In this document: piece after piece, positions 26,031-33,952 of the stretch | Numbering within the stretch: the stretch's first letter is position 1 | Layout of the letters: every line of letters starts with the position of its first letter | Origin: Streptomyces aureocirculatus | GTDB taxonomy: Bacteria > Actinomycetota > Actinomycetes > Streptomycetales > Streptomycetaceae | DNA: 64,000 nt | Assembly: GCF_000720475.1 (NCBI RefSeq) | Contig: NZ_JOAP01000021.1 | Location: 62,001 to 126,000 of the forward strand | Direction: 5' to 3' | Notes under the pieces: model-generated | Database searches by the model: none | The model's input: only the letters and a program-made list of their open reading frames with translations | What the model was told of the DNA's origin: nothing | Made by a program: the position numbers and the translations under genes

Positions 26031-26864
26031 ATGCCTTCCTTCGACAGCTCCCGCGGCCGGTTCAAGCTGGCCGAGCGCCACCTCGCCGTCTTCGCTCATC
26101 TCCTGGACAAGGAGACCCCGCCCGCCGAGCTGTACCACTCGCTCGGTGAGTTGCAGCAGATCGGTCTGGTGGGACCCGAGGGGGAGCTGTCCCCGCTGCT
26201 CCGGGAGTTCCTGACCGCGCTCGCGCGTCCGCTGGTGCTGATCCAGGCGGAGGTGACCGGGCAGCACGGTCCCCTCGCCCACGGTGTGGTCGTGGGGCAG
26301 GACGCCGTGTTCTCCCACGACGCGTGGCCGGGTGACGAGGAGTCGGAGTACGTGCCGATCGAGCCGGGGACCCTGGTGTGGGAGATGGCCCGCAAGGTCA
26401 AGCTGCGCCGGGGCGAGCGGGACGCGGAACACGCCGCGGGAGTCTCCGGCATCACGACGACGATGGGTGCCCTCGACGCGGTGTTCGCCGCCCTGGAGGG
26501 TGTGACCGACGAGGCGGCGGACCTGCGGGACGTGGCCCGTACCGCGCTCTCCGCGGCGAGCGACCTGGCCGAGCCCGAGCTCACCGCGCTCGTCGACCTG
26601 ACGCTGAACCTCGACTCCACCTGGCGCATGACCACGGCGTGGGGCGCCGAGGACTCCCAGTCGGTGCGTTCCCTCGCGGTGTGGGACTGCGGGCAGCACG
26701 GGCACTGGCTGCGGGTTCAGCCCGAGGAGCCGATCCAGGAGGGCCAGGTCGGCCCCGAGAGCACGCTGCGGCTCGTCCGCTCCAGTGCGGGCGAGGTCTG
26801 GGACAAGCTCGCGGACCTCCTGCCGGAGAAGGACGAACTGGTCGGCGCGGGCGCCACTGCCTAG
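26031..26864 (+). CDS. Uncharacterised ESX-locus protein, family A (copy 2)
   Basis: 277 residues from ATG 26031, paralogue of the protein at 23167. Shared stretches run the full length: RGRFKLAERHLAVFAHLLDK at the start, HGVVVGQDAVFSHDAWPG and ESEYVPIEPGTLVWEM in the core, TTMGALDAVF, WRMTTAWG, LAVWDCGQHGHWLRV and EPIQEGQV near the end. The strict conservation of the GVVVG-AWPG-SEYVP core suggests a defined fold and binding site. It lies 34 bases ahead of the second B gene, as copy 1 lies 72 bases ahead of the first. Function unknown; chaperone-like or regulatory roles are both possible. Confidence 0.75.
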   Translation: MPSFDSSRGRFKLAERHLAVFAHLLDKETPPAELYHSLGELQQIGLVGPEGELSPLLREFLTALARPLVLIQAEVTGQHGPLAHGVVVGQDAVFSHDAWPGDEESEYVPIEPGTLVWEMARKVKLRRGERDAEHAAGVSGITTTMGALDAVFAALEGVTDEAADLRDVARTALSAASDLAEPELTALVDLTLNLDSTWRMTTAWGAEDSQSVRSLAVWDCGQHGHWLRVQPEEPIQEGQVGPESTLRLVRSSAGEVWDKLADLLPEKDELVGAGATA

Positions 26865-26898
26865 CACCCACGGCAGTCGCACTCACAGGGGGAACGAA

Positions 26899-28194
26899 AT
26901 GCGGAACGTCAATCCGGACGACCTGGACCAGCTCGCCAAGCTCATCGACGGCAAGGGCGGTCTGGAGGACAGACTCGACGAGGCTTTCACCCGGGCGTCG
27001 CACCTCGGGGTCACCGACAAGCTCGGCCCCATCAGACCGATGCGCACCTGGGTCACCACCACGGCGCCCGACCTGCGCAAGCGGGCGACGCTCGTGCGCG
27101 GCGAGCAGCTCTTCGAACGCGGTCACCGCGAGACGTACAGCGACTGGCTGGCACGTATCGAGGCGCACTATCTGGCGAAGGTGCCGGGGCTGAAGGAGGC
27201 CGGTGAGAAGAACGTCGAGGAGGCGCTGAAGAACCTCAGCGAGGTCCTCACGCTGATGAAGGTCGGCGGTGTGACCACGGTCGCGGCCGCGGCCATGGCG
27301 ACCGTCTTCACCCAGAACTCCTGGCACAGCGGACTGCTCAGGACGGCCCTCAACTCCGATTGGTGGGCGCGCGGCGGGAGCGCACGCGCGTGGGCGGGCG
27401 CCCGTCTGCTCGGCCTCCCGCAGGGCGAGCTGCGTTCGCTCGCCGCCCCGGGCAGTTGGCTTCCCGGCCAACTGGGCAACATGTTCACCCGGAACAGGCT
27501 CTATCAACAGGCCACCCGGGTCCCGTTCACCACGACGCTCCGGAGCACCTTGCTGGGGCGGGCCTGGGACGGCTTCCGGACGCTGCCCGTTGTGCGTTCC
27601 CCCTTGGTGACCAGCGGCGTCAACTTCTTCGTCGGATCGGACGCGCTGGCCGCACGGTACGGAGGGGTGACGCACTCGGGGGCGACGGTCGCCCGCGCCG
27701 GGCAGGCGAGCCTCTTCAGGGTCGGCCGGACGGCCGCCTACTTCCAGAAGCTCAACAACGCCCGGCCGTCCGTCATCGCCGCGGGCAGGACGGCGTCCCC
27801 GTTCCTCAAGGGGCTCGGCGCCGCCTCGAAGGCGGGAGGGTTCATCCGCGTCGCCGGTATCGGCGGGACCGCCCTGTCCACGGGTGTCAGCGCCGCCAAC
27901 GTCTGGGCGCAGGGAAACCCGAAGGAAGCGTTCAAGAAGAACGGCGCCGGATATGTCGCGGACGTGGCGGAGGTCGGCTTCAACGCGTCCTTGACGTCGG
28001 CGATGGTGGCGCCCAATCCCTTCACGATCGGCGCCACCGTGGTCACCGGCGCCGTCTACGGCGGGGCCAAGGTCGTCGAGCACTGGGACGACATCAAGCA
28101 CGGCGCGGGTAAGGCCAAGGACTGGGTCGGAAACAAGGCACAGGACCTGGGGAAGAGCGTCGCCAAATCCAAACTGAACCCGATGAACTGGTAA
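26899..28194 (+). CDS. Putative type VII secretion effector, family B (copy 2)
   Basis: 431 residues from ATG 26899; AGGGGGAA lies before it, very like the site ahead of copy 1. The first 70 residues (DDLDQLAKLIDGKGGLEDRL, FTRASHLGVTDKL, WVTTTAPDLRKRA) and the last 130 (FIRVAGIGGTALSTGVSAAN, VGFNASLTSAMVAPNPFTIG, HWDDIKHGAGKAKDW, LNPMNW at the end) match the paralogue at 24064. The middle, about 80-300, is different. This mosaic, with common ends and a variable centre, is typical of polymorphic secreted proteins. A 26-bp repeat overlaps the stop codon. Confidence 0.72.
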   Translation: MRNVNPDDLDQLAKLIDGKGGLEDRLDEAFTRASHLGVTDKLGPIRPMRTWVTTTAPDLRKRATLVRGEQLFERGHRETYSDWLARIEAHYLAKVPGLKEAGEKNVEEALKNLSEVLTLMKVGGVTTVAAAAMATVFTQNSWHSGLLRTALNSDWWARGGSARAWAGARLLGLPQGELRSLAAPGSWLPGQLGNMFTRNRLYQQATRVPFTTTLRSTLLGRAWDGFRTLPVVRSPLVTSGVNFFVGSDALAARYGGVTHSGATVARAGQASLFRVGRTAAYFQKLNNARPSVIAAGRTASPFLKGLGAASKAGGFIRVAGIGGTALSTGVSAANVWAQGNPKEAFKKNGAGYVADVAEVGFNASLTSAMVAPNPFTIGATVVTGAVYGGAKVVEHWDDIKHGAGKAKDWVGNKAQDLGKSVAKSKLNPMNW

Positions 28195-28251
28195 CCGGGC
28201 TGAAGCCGGTGAACTGGTAACCGGGCTGAAGCCGGTGAACCGGTAGCCGGA
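28184..28251. repeat. 26-bp tandem repeat spanning the stop of the second B gene
   Basis: Units starting TGAACTGGTAACCGGGCTGA begin at 28184 and 28210, with a partial third (TGAACCGGTAGCCGG) at 28236. The first copy includes the stop codon, so slippage here has duplicated the 3' end of the gene. Confidence 0.8.
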
Positions 28252-28258
28252 TCGGCAG

Positions 28259-28843
28259 CTACTCCGCGCCGCCCTCATTGCGTCCCGGGAACAGCAGCCG
28301 GTTCACGGTGCTGGAAATCGCGCCGCCGGCGGTGAGTTCGTCCGTGTCGATTTCCTCGAAGGCGACAGCGAGCGCGAGATCGACGGCGTCCGCCTCCCCG
28401 GTCACGCTGCCGAAACTGCTCATGCCCTTCTTGGCCGGGCTCGGGCCGCGGGTGAGGGAGACAAGGACACCGGGGCGGCTCAGCGTGGCCGACTTCCTCG
28501 CGCGCGTCACCACGTACTCGTACGAACGATCCTGGTACTCCAGGTGCAGCGCCCGCGCGGTGTTGCGGTAGGCCTTGTCGTTGAACCGGAGCAGGACGGG
28601 CTGTCCGGCGAGGGTGAGGCGCGCGTTCTTCAGCCTCGGCTCGCCGGGGCCGACCGTCTGGTAAAGGAGGTCGGGCATCTTGTCGCCGTATACGTGTACG
28701 TCCATGTGGACGCCGGTCGTCCGGGCGAATCCCTTACGGCGCTCGGCTTCGACCGTCACCTCTTCGAACGCACCCACGACGCCTTTGCGGCCCCGGATCT
28801 TCTTGTGGAAATAGGGATGCAGCTCGAACTGGTAATCCGTCAT
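28259..28843 (-). CDS. Uncharacterised ESX-locus protein, family C (copy 2, inverted)
   Basis: 194 residues from ATG 28843, convergent with the second B gene. It aligns in order with the protein at 25333: PRLKNARLTLAGQPVLL, ARALHLEYQDRSYEYVV and GSVTGEADAVDLALAVAFEE. The N-terminal quarter, MTDYQFELHPYFHKKIRG, differs. It is soluble, basic at the N-terminus, with no signal peptide. Its orientation is reversed compared with copy 1 in its cassette, so the A'-B'-C' set has been rearranged or C' has its own promoter. Function unknown; immunity or adaptor roles for the B protein are inference. Confidence 0.7.
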   Translation of the reverse strand: MTDYQFELHPYFHKKIRGRKGVVGAFEEVTVEAERRKGFARTTGVHMDVHVYGDKMPDLLYQTVGPGEPRLKNARLTLAGQPVLLRFNDKAYRNTARALHLEYQDRSYEYVVTRARKSATLSRPGVLVSLTRGPSPAKKGMSSFGSVTGEADAVDLALAVAFEEIDTDELTAGGAISSTVNRLLFPGRNEGGAE

Positions 28844-28999
28844 TTATCTGCCCGAGTCCTTCTCTCGCCCTGTGACATCGCCTGTTCGACGATAGTCGTA
28901 GCGGATCGCGGTTCCGGCGGCGGGCCTCGGGGCGGGCAGGCTTCGGTAAGGCGCGTTCCCGTACTGGTGGGGCGGCTGTGCCCTCGGCATCATGGGGCG

Positions 29000-29527
29000 A
29001 TGCCGATGCCGAGTGATGACGTTCACAGAGATCCCCGGGGCGAGCCGCCGGGTGAGGCCGACGAGCGCACCATGCTCACCGCCTTCCTCGACTTCCAGCG
29101 CGAGACGCTCGCGCTCAAGTGCGCCGGGCTGACGCCGATTCAGCTCAGGCAGTGGGCGGTGCCGCCCTCCTCGCTGAGCCTGCTCGGCCTGGTCCGGCAC
29201 CTCGCCGAGGTCGAGCGGGGCTGGTTCCGGTGCGTGCTGCTCGGGGAGGCGGACAAGCCGCACTGGGCGGGGCCCCGGGGGGAGGGGTACGCGCAGTGGG
29301 ACGTCGACGACGCCGACGTCGAGGAGGCGTTCCGGGTGTGGCGGGCGGAGTGCGACCGCTCCCGCGCGACCGTCGCGGGCGCCGCCTCCCTCGATGTCGC
29401 CGGGTCCCACGACGGCAGGCCGTACTCCCTGCGGCACATCCTCACTCACATGATCGAGGAGTACGCCCGCCACAACGGCCACGCCGATCTGCTGCGTGAG
29501 CGGATCGACGGGGTGACGGGGGAGTAG
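29000..29527 (+). CDS. DinB-family (DUF664) metal-binding protein
   Basis: 175 residues from ATG 29000. It has the four-helix-bundle pattern of actinobacterial DinB/DUF664 proteins: LTAFLDFQRETLALKCAGL, then LLGLVRHLAEVERGWF with the first metal His, and LRHILTHMIEEYARHNGH with the other two. Members include mycothiol-dependent transferases and related enzymes, but most are unassigned. No operon partner is obvious: the upstream gene diverges and the next gene lies 580 bases on. Function is not known beyond the fold. Confidence 0.85.
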   Translation: MPMPSDDVHRDPRGEPPGEADERTMLTAFLDFQRETLALKCAGLTPIQLRQWAVPPSSLSLLGLVRHLAEVERGWFRCVLLGEADKPHWAGPRGEGYAQWDVDDADVEEAFRVWRAECDRSRATVAGAASLDVAGSHDGRPYSLRHILTHMIEEYARHNGHADLLRERIDGVTGE

Positions 29528-30107
29528 GCCAGGAGCGGGGGAGCAGCCAACGGCAGGTGTGGCGCGGGGGTTCGTTCACGTGGGACGGGCCGCACCCCCG
29601 GTCGAAAAGCCGCAAATTTGTGCGGAGATTCTGCGAAGGTGTGGCGCCCCCGCGGTGCACCCCGCCGCGCGCGGTCCCTTTCCCTCCCGGTGGCCCCGTG
29701 GCGTCGCCGCCGTCACGGGAACCGCCCGCGCCCCGTCTGACGTCGTCCTGATGTCCGATGGGGCGCTGTACGGGGGCGCGGTGCGGGAGGGGGCGGGGGA
29801 GTGATTGGCGTGAAGTCGACGTGTCGTACCGCGTATGCAAAGGCGGTTGGTTCGCTAGTGCACACGCGTATGTGAGGGTGAGTGTTCTCGGTGACGGGGG
29901 AACCGAGGGTCACGCATTGCGCGTGAGTAACGATGAGGCACCTGCGCTTCGCGATCCATAACGCGCCTTGAGGGCCTTATGTGCTGCTGATACGGTGCGA
30001 TGGCTTGACACTGCGCCTGGGGCTGACGGGCCGATGGAGCCCCGGCCGAGGCGGACTCGAAGTGTCTCAAATGACGGATTTTTCTTGGTCGTACGGGGAG
30101 CAGTTGC
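29528..30107 (+). other. 580-base region ahead of the Tad pilus locus, no gene seen
   Basis: Only short, start-poor frames are present; one from 29815 to 29961 is not convincing. Visible structures are an inverted repeat CTCGGT-N9-ACCGAG at 29887-29907 and a GATACGG -10-like sequence near 29989. This long gap directly upstream of the first pilus gene probably holds the operon's promoter and control sites. Confidence 0.45.
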
Positions 30108-30833
30108 GTGAAGATCCAAGAGCGTACGGGGGCGGGCAACAACCGTTCCGCCGTGCCGGCTCAGGCCGGGGTCGGTGAACGTCTTCCCTCAGCACCTCGC
30201 GAGCGCAAACCCGCGCTGGCGGCGCTGGCCGTTCTGCTCATCCTGGTCGGGGCGCTCGGCGCCACCGTGCTCGTGCTGCGCGCGGGGGACCGTATCGAGG
30301 TCCTGAAGGTGAAGGAGAAGATCTCGGCCGGTGAGTCGGTCACGCGCGACAAGGTCAGCACGGTCATGGTCAACGAGGACTCCGGCCTGCACTACATCAA
30401 GGAATCGCAGTTCGGTGCGCTGAAGAAGCTCAAGGCCAAGAGCAGCCTCTACCCGGGCACGGTCATCGTCGGCGAGATGTTCGACGACAAGGGCGGCCTG
30501 CCCACCGGCAAGGCCTCCGTGGGTCTCGCCCTCAAGGAGGGCCAGTACCCCTCCACGCTGAAGCAGGGCGACACGGTCGCCCTCTACCGCGTCGCCGCCA
30601 ACGGCTCCTCCGGCTCCAGCAACGACAAGAGCGGCGGCGGCAGCTCGTCCGGGCGGACCCCGCTGGTCGCGGACGCCCGCGTAGGCCTGGTGAACAGCAA
30701 GTCGGACGCCACCATCAGCACCGGCAATCTGAGCATCACCGTGCTCGTCGACAGCGACGACGTCGCCGCGGTCACCAGCGCGGCGTCGCTCGGCGAGGTC
30801 GCCGTGGCGGTCGTTCCCGGCAACGGCAACTAG
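30108..30833 (+). CDS. SAF-domain protein, CpaB/RcpC-like
   Basis: 241 residues from GTG 30108. A short cytoplasmic tail and one membrane helix (about 33-55, LAALAVLLILVGALGATVLV) are followed by an SAF domain, about 60-125 (VLKVKEKISAGESVTRDKVS and GTVIVGEMFDD), and a Ser/Gly linker. CpaB/RcpC proteins sit in the envelope and help the Tad secretin or pilus channel; in these Gram-positive bacteria no secretin is encoded, so it probably stabilises the pilus base in the cell wall zone. First gene of the Tad locus, 17 bases before the next. Confidence 0.82.
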   Translation: MKIQERTGAGNNRSAVPAQAGVGERLPSAPRERKPALAALAVLLILVGALGATVLVLRAGDRIEVLKVKEKISAGESVTRDKVSTVMVNEDSGLHYIKESQFGALKKLKAKSSLYPGTVIVGEMFDDKGGLPTGKASVGLALKEGQYPSTLKQGDTVALYRVAANGSSGSSNDKSGGGSSSGRTPLVADARVGLVNSKSDATISTGNLSITVLVDSDDVAAVTSAASLGEVAVAVVPGNGN

Positions 30834-30850
30834 AGGCGAGTAGAGGAGAC

Positions 30851-31678
30851 ATGACCCTCATCGCTCTCGCCGCCGACAAAGGCTCCCCCGGCGTCACCAC
30901 CGCGGCCGTCGCGCTCGCGGCGGTGTGGCCGCGGCGCGTGCTCGTCGCGGAGACCGACCCCGCGGGCGGCGACCTCGTCTACCGCAGCGCCGCCGCGCAC
31001 GGCGGCCCGCTCAACCCGAACACCGGCATGCTGTCCATCGCCGCGACCGCGCGCCGCGGCCTCGTACCGGATCAGCTCTGGGACCACACCCAGCCGCTGT
31101 CCGGCGGCCTCGAGGTGCTCGTGGGCCTCGGTATGTCCGAGCAGGCCGCCGGTCTCGCCGGGATCTGGCCCACGCTCGGCCGGGCCTTCGCCCAACTCGC
31201 CGAATCCCCGCACGCCCCGGCCGACGTCATAGCCGACTGCGGCCGGATCGCGGGGGACAGCCCGGCCGTGGAACTGTTCCCGCACGCCGCCCTCGTCCTG
31301 CTGATCTCGCGTACGGAGCCCGAGGCCATCGCCCGCGTACGGGACCGGGCCGCGGCACTCGCGACCAGACTGCACGGCGGGCCGCGCGGAGCCGCCACGC
31401 TCGCCACGCCGCTCATCGGCGTCGTCCTGATCGCCGACCCGGCGAACTCCGGCAAGCTGATACACCAGGTCAACGAGATGCTCATGGCCGCGCAGACCGG
31501 AGCCCGCGTCGTCGGCACGCTCGCCGACGACCCGGCGGGCGCCGACCAGCTCGCAGGCCGCAAGCGCGGCCGCCTCGACAAGTCGATGCTCATCCGCTCC
31601 GCCCGCAAGGTGACCGCCGACCTGTACCAGCAGTACGGTGCGGCCTGGGCCGGCCCGACCGCGGGGGCCGGGCGATGA
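30851..31678 (+). CDS. CpaE/ParA-like P-loop protein of the Tad locus
   Basis: 275 residues. It resembles the MinD/ParA-like CpaE proteins that position Tad pili: ALAADKGSPGVTTAAVALAA at the N-terminus where the deviant Walker A lies, VLVAETDPAGGDLV for A', and VIADCGRIAG for Walker B. The usual Gly-Lys-Thr is replaced by Gly-Val-Thr, so ATP hydrolysis may be weak or absent. The stop overlaps the start of the CpaF gene (ATGA), indicating coupled translation. It probably directs the assembly ATPase to its site. Confidence 0.8.
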   Translation: MTLIALAADKGSPGVTTAAVALAAVWPRRVLVAETDPAGGDLVYRSAAAHGGPLNPNTGMLSIAATARRGLVPDQLWDHTQPLSGGLEVLVGLGMSEQAAGLAGIWPTLGRAFAQLAESPHAPADVIADCGRIAGDSPAVELFPHAALVLLISRTEPEAIARVRDRAAALATRLHGGPRGAATLATPLIGVVLIADPANSGKLIHQVNEMLMAAQTGARVVGTLADDPAGADQLAGRKRGRLDKSMLIRSARKVTADLYQQYGAAWAGPTAGAGR

Positions 31679-32982
31679 GCGCCGTCGACCACCAGTTGGT
31701 GAAGCGGTTCCGGCAGGACGCCGGTGACCGCATCGCCGAGCAGCGCCGCCTCGACCAGGTCTCCGGTGTCACCCCGATGTCCAGCGAGGACGAGCGGCAG
31801 TACGCCCGCGCCGTCATCGCCCAGATCCTGGAGGAGTACGCCCGTACGGAGATCAACTCCGGGCGCACCCCGCTGGACGCCGAGACCGAGGAGCAGTACG
31901 CGGCCGCCGTGCACGCCGCGCTCTTCGGCGTCGGCCGCCTCCAGCCGCTCCTGGACGACCCCGAGGTCGAGAACATCGACATCAACGGGTGTGACCAGGT
32001 CTTCGTGGGCTACGCCGACGGACGTGAGGCCAAGGCCGAGCCGGTCGCCGAGACCGACGAGGAGCTGATCGAGCTCATCCAGATCCTCGGCGCCTACTCC
32101 GGTCTGTCGTCCCGGCCCTTCGACTCCGCCAACCCCCAGCTCGACCTGCGCCTCCCGGACGGCTCCCGGCTCTCCGCCGTGATGGATGTGACCCGGCGGC
32201 CCGCCCTGTCCATCCGCCGCGCGCGCATGGGCAAGGTGTTCATGTCCGACCTGGTCGGCAACGGCACGCTCACCCCGGACGTCGCCCACTTCCTCGCCTG
32301 CGCCGTACGCGCCCGCAAGAACATCATGATCGCGGGTGCCACCAACGCGGGAAAGACCACGCTCCTTCGGGCCCTGGCCAACGAGATACCGCCGCACGAA
32401 CGCCTCATCACCGTCGAGCGCGCCCTGGAACTCGGCCTCGACACCTTCGCCGACCTGCACCCCAACGTGGTGGCGTTCGAGGAGCGGCTGCCCAACTCCG
32501 AGGGGCAGGGCACCATCTCCATGGCGGAGCTGGTGCGCCGCTCGCTGCGCATGAACCCCTCCCGCGTCATCGTCGGTGAGGTGCTCGGCGACGAGATCGT
32601 GACCATGCTGAACGCGATGTCGCAGGGCAACGACGGCTCGCTGTCCACGATCCACGCCAACAGTTCCAGCGAGGTCTTCAACAGGATCTCGACCTACGCG
32701 CTCCAGGCCGCGGAACGGCTGCCCATCGAGGCCAGCCAGATGCTGGTCGCGGGCGCGGTGAACTTCGTCGTCTTCATCCAGCGGCGCAACAACTACCAGA
32801 CCGGCGGCAAGCTCCAGCGCATGGTGACCTCCGTCCGCGAGGTCAACGGCGTGGACGGGCGGGTCCTGTCCAGCGAGGTGTTCGCCGAGGCGCCGGACGG
32901 CAGCATCGTCCCGCACGCCCCGATCGCCTGCATGGACGACCTCGCCGCCTTCGGCTACCGGCCCGCCGGGCAATGGGGGTGA
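31675..32982 (+). CDS. Tad pilus assembly ATPase CpaF/TadA
   Basis: 435 residues from ATG 31675. Type II/IV secretion ATPase: Walker A GATNAGKTTLLRAL near residue 220, Asp box SRVIVGEVLGDEIVTMLNAM, His box SLSTIHANSSSEVFNRI, and an N-terminal domain with VENIDINGCDQVFVGY. It powers assembly of Flp pilin with TadB and TadC. It overlaps the gene before by four bases and is followed after seven bases by tadB, so it lies in the middle of the operon. All catalytic motifs look intact. Confidence 0.93.
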   Translation: MSAVDHQLVKRFRQDAGDRIAEQRRLDQVSGVTPMSSEDERQYARAVIAQILEEYARTEINSGRTPLDAETEEQYAAAVHAALFGVGRLQPLLDDPEVENIDINGCDQVFVGYADGREAKAEPVAETDEELIELIQILGAYSGLSSRPFDSANPQLDLRLPDGSRLSAVMDVTRRPALSIRRARMGKVFMSDLVGNGTLTPDVAHFLACAVRARKNIMIAGATNAGKTTLLRALANEIPPHERLITVERALELGLDTFADLHPNVVAFEERLPNSEGQGTISMAELVRRSLRMNPSRVIVGEVLGDEIVTMLNAMSQGNDGSLSTIHANSSSEVFNRISTYALQAAERLPIEASQMLVAGAVNFVVFIQRRNNYQTGGKLQRMVTSVREVNGVDGRVLSSEVFAEAPDGSIVPHAPIACMDDLAAFGYRPAGQWG

Positions 32983-32989
32983 GCACGAC

Positions 32990-33952
32990 ATGAACTCACT
33001 CGGCTCCATGGGCGGCCTGTTCTCGCTGCCCGTGCTCTACGGACTCGCCTGCGGTGTCGCCGTCGGCGGCGGACTCGCGCTGCTCGCTGTCGCGGTGCGC
33101 GGTCTTCCCGTCAAGGCCGCCCACGAGAAGCAGCGGGCCAGCGAGCGGATGAGCGAACTCGTCCGGTTCGTCGGCCGGCGCGGCTCGATCGCCATCGGTG
33201 TCGGCCTGGTCGTCCTGCTGCTCACGCGGTGGGCGGTGGCGGGCCTCGCGTCCGGCGTCCTCGTCTTCTTCTGGGACAAGCTGTTCGGCGGCGCCGCCGA
33301 GGAGCGCCTCCAGATGAAGCGCGTCGAGGCACTCGCCGCCTGGACCGAGTCGCTGCGCGACACCATCGCGGGCGCCGTCGGCCTGGAACAGGCCATTCCG
33401 GCCTCCGCACGCGCCGCGGCACCCGTCCTGCGGCCGCACCTCGACGCCCTAGTCGACCGGCTGCGGGCCCGAACGCCGCTGCCCGAGGCCCTCCAGGTAC
33501 TCGCCGACGAGATCGACGACGCCTCGGCCGACATCATCGTCGCCGCGCTCATCCTCAACGCCAAGCTGCGCGGGCCAGGACTGCGCCAGGTCCTCGGCGC
33601 GCTCGCCAAGTCGGCGCGCGAAGAGGTCGACATGCGCCAGCGCGTGATGGCACAGCGCGCCTCGACCCGGCGCTCGGTGCAGATCGTGGTCGCCGTCTCC
33701 ATCGCCTTCGTGCTCGGCCTGTCCATCTTCAACCGCGAGTTCGTGTCGCCGTACAGCACGCCCGTCGGGCAGCTCGTGCTCGCCTGCGTGTGCGCTCTGT
33801 TCGCGCTCGGCTTCTGGTGGCTGCGCAAGCTGTCCACGGTCGAGACACCGGACCGTTTCCTCGTACGCGACGAGCCCGGGATCCAGTTCGTACGCCCCCG
33901 GGGTCCGGGCGGTGCCGCGGTGCAGGGCGCCACCGAGGGGGTACACCGATGA
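32990..33952 (+). CDS. Tad pilus membrane platform protein TadB
   Basis: 320 residues from ATG 32990. Hydrophobic helices at the N-terminus (about 10-28, 60-85) and C-terminus (about 220-240, 257-280) flank a cytoplasmic GspF-like domain with AAWTESLRDTIAGAVGLEQA and DDASADIIVAALILNAKLRG. TadB and TadC form the inner-membrane platform that couples CpaF to pilin assembly. The stop overlaps the tadC start by four bases. Confidence 0.9.
   Translation: MNSLGSMGGLFSLPVLYGLACGVAVGGGLALLAVAVRGLPVKAAHEKQRASERMSELVRFVGRRGSIAIGVGLVVLLLTRWAVAGLASGVLVFFWDKLFGGAAEERLQMKRVEALAAWTESLRDTIAGAVGLEQAIPASARAAAPVLRPHLDALVDRLRARTPLPEALQVLADEIDDASADIIVAALILNAKLRGPGLRQVLGALAKSAREEVDMRQRVMAQRASTRRSVQIVVAVSIAFVLGLSIFNREFVSPYSTPVGQLVLACVCALFALGFWWLRKLSTVETPDRFLVRDEPGIQFVRPRGPGGAAVQGATEGVHR

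Noticed and set aside
29815..29961. Possible small protein ahead of the pilus locus
   Set aside because: Weak start, no ribosome binding site, no recognisable family; the region looks regulatory.
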